Shown: positions 63,111-64,000 of the stretch, in pieces | Numbering within the stretch: the stretch's first letter is position 1 | How the letters are laid out: every line of letters begins with the position of its first letter | DNA from: Mytilisepta virgata | Lineage: Eukaryota > Mollusca > Bivalvia > Mytilida > Mytilidae | DNA length: 64,000 nucleotides | Assembly (NCBI GenBank): GCA_028015205.1 | Contig: CM051516.1 | Location: 30,146,230 to 30,210,229, forward strand | Direction: 5' to 3' | Program-made: the position numbers and the translations under genes | The notes under the pieces: generated by a model | The model's input: only the letters and a program-made list of their open reading frames with translations | Databases searched by the model: none | What the model was told of the DNA's origin: nothing

Positions 63111-64000
63111 GTAAGTTTACATTTATTTTTACAGGAGAACATCATTTGGGAGGGAGTCCGTGGTTGCATAGTGCATAGTCCATGTTATAACCGGTAACAA
63201 TTATTTGCCTCTCAACCCTCAGGTAGTGAGTAAAAACTTTGATCTCTTACCTGACAAGGATTGTCAGTTTACCTGCAGATGGTTGATTGTTCTATCCTAG
63301 CAATACGTGCACCACAATCAAACTGAAAATGAACAGTTCAAGATTTAGGACAGCTCTGGTAATAAAAGATCTGAACAATAGATTTCATAGGAAGGACTTG
63401 AAATATTGTCAGACATACCAAATTTATGTATGGTCAAATAAATTTCAATGACAGAGGCCAAAACATGGGGGTAAATATCTTCAGCTTTTTAAAAGGGGTG
63501 AGTATTTTGACTTCCAGACACCATAATGATGGAGGATTCATTTGTCCCTCCGTCTGTCTGTCTGATACTACTCTTACACCGGTGAATTGATTTCATTGAA
63601 ACTTTCACATAATCTTCAGTACAAAGTGGCATTGTGCACCACTTATTTTATTGTTGATCACAATGATTTATGGGTTATTCCACTGACAAACATGGTCTTT
63701 ATCATTTCTTCAAAATGTGGCAATGTAAAGGGGGCACCCACCCACAACTCCTCTAAAACAATGAACAGATTTCTGTGAAACTTTCATGGAATCTTTTGTA
63801 TATATTGCTATTGTGCACTACCTATTTATTTGTGATTATGGATTTTCCATTAGATAAACATGGACGTACATATTTCAACAGATTTTTCCCATCTTTTACA
63901 GTTTTTGAGATACAGATTTAAAGGGGCCAAGAAAGCAATGTGGCTGGAATTTTTTGTTGTTTTTTGTATGGTTTTTTTTGATAGGTCAATTATTTCTGTG
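63111..64000 (+). repeat. Intron w38 with hairpin-first-type repeat text
   Basis: From about 63480, GACACCATAATGATGGAGGA, CCCTCCGTCTGTCTGTCTGA and two units of TTGATTTCATTGAAACTTTC / CAGATTTCTGTGAAACTTTC resemble the microsatellite-plus-tandem-module layout of the other families. No 3' end within the window. Confidence 0.4.

Noticed and set aside
62729..62757. Alternative w38 acceptor at CCATATAG (exon starting 62757)
   Set aside because: It would drop the conserved SVHID residues and break the phase with w37. The acceptor at GTTGATAG keeps both.
62452..62760. A 102-codon plus-strand frame starting MAISRVNLLENEDTV
   Set aside because: It overlaps the w38 acceptor in another frame, matches no RNF213 segment, and has no supporting splice sites or promoter.

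Overview
The window is eukaryotic: AT-rich, with short exons bounded by GT/AG, long repeat-laden introns and no bacterial-style ORFs. It fits a bivalve mollusc, most likely a mytilid mussel. That guess rests on the gene content, a DIRS retrotransposon, and several mollusc-type repeats that begin with a short hairpin followed by CGTC/GTCC microsatellites. The species itself cannot be proven from this sequence.

One host gene fills the window on the + strand: a partial RNF213 (mysterin)-like gene, a giant dynein-like AAA+ ATPase and E3 ubiquitin ligase. I resolve 38 consecutive exons, w1 to w38, between 597 and 63110. All intron phases agree and give one open frame of 6433 nt, about 2144 codons. 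Exons w1-w6 match the region before the AAA core. Exons w7-w10 carry a degenerate P-loop (RAGIGKT). Exons w16-w17 hold the complete AAA3 site (GETGCGKT, LFFDEANTTEA), and w23-w24 hold the complete AAA4 site (GKPGSSKS, VVLDEIGLAED). Exons w25-w38 cover the C-terminal half of the AAA ring and an acidic linker. The start codon and N-terminal stalk lie upstream of the window. The RING and C-terminal parts lie downstream.

Intron w6 (13214-18660) holds an apparently complete antisense DIRS retrotransposon (about 13306-18390). It has three open frames (Gag-like, RT/RNase H, tyrosine recombinase), 131-bp inverted terminal repeats and an internal complementary region that matches the circle junction of its two ends.

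The other long introns hold non-autonomous elements of at least four families (F1-F4) that look Helitron/Helentron-like. Each begins with a GC-rich hairpin and a CGTC/GGC microsatellite, carries tandem internal units, repeats the hairpin arm near its 3' end, and closes with a small stem-loop plus T-rich tail. F1 has four copies (5145, 20259, 31342, 38372). Every hairpin-first element I found points the same way as the host gene. F2 and F3 copies are nested inside F1 copy B. tRNA-derived SINEs, a pogo/Tigger-like MITE, palindromic MITE-like elements and several minisatellites fill much of the rest.

The most unusual feature is that four separate exons of this gene (w4, w20, w29, w34) are each followed immediately by a tandem array. 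In each array the unit is the 3' end of the exon, its 5' splice site and the first bases of the intron. This makes ladders of decoy splice donors. Reading past the authentic donor meets an in-frame stop in all four cases.
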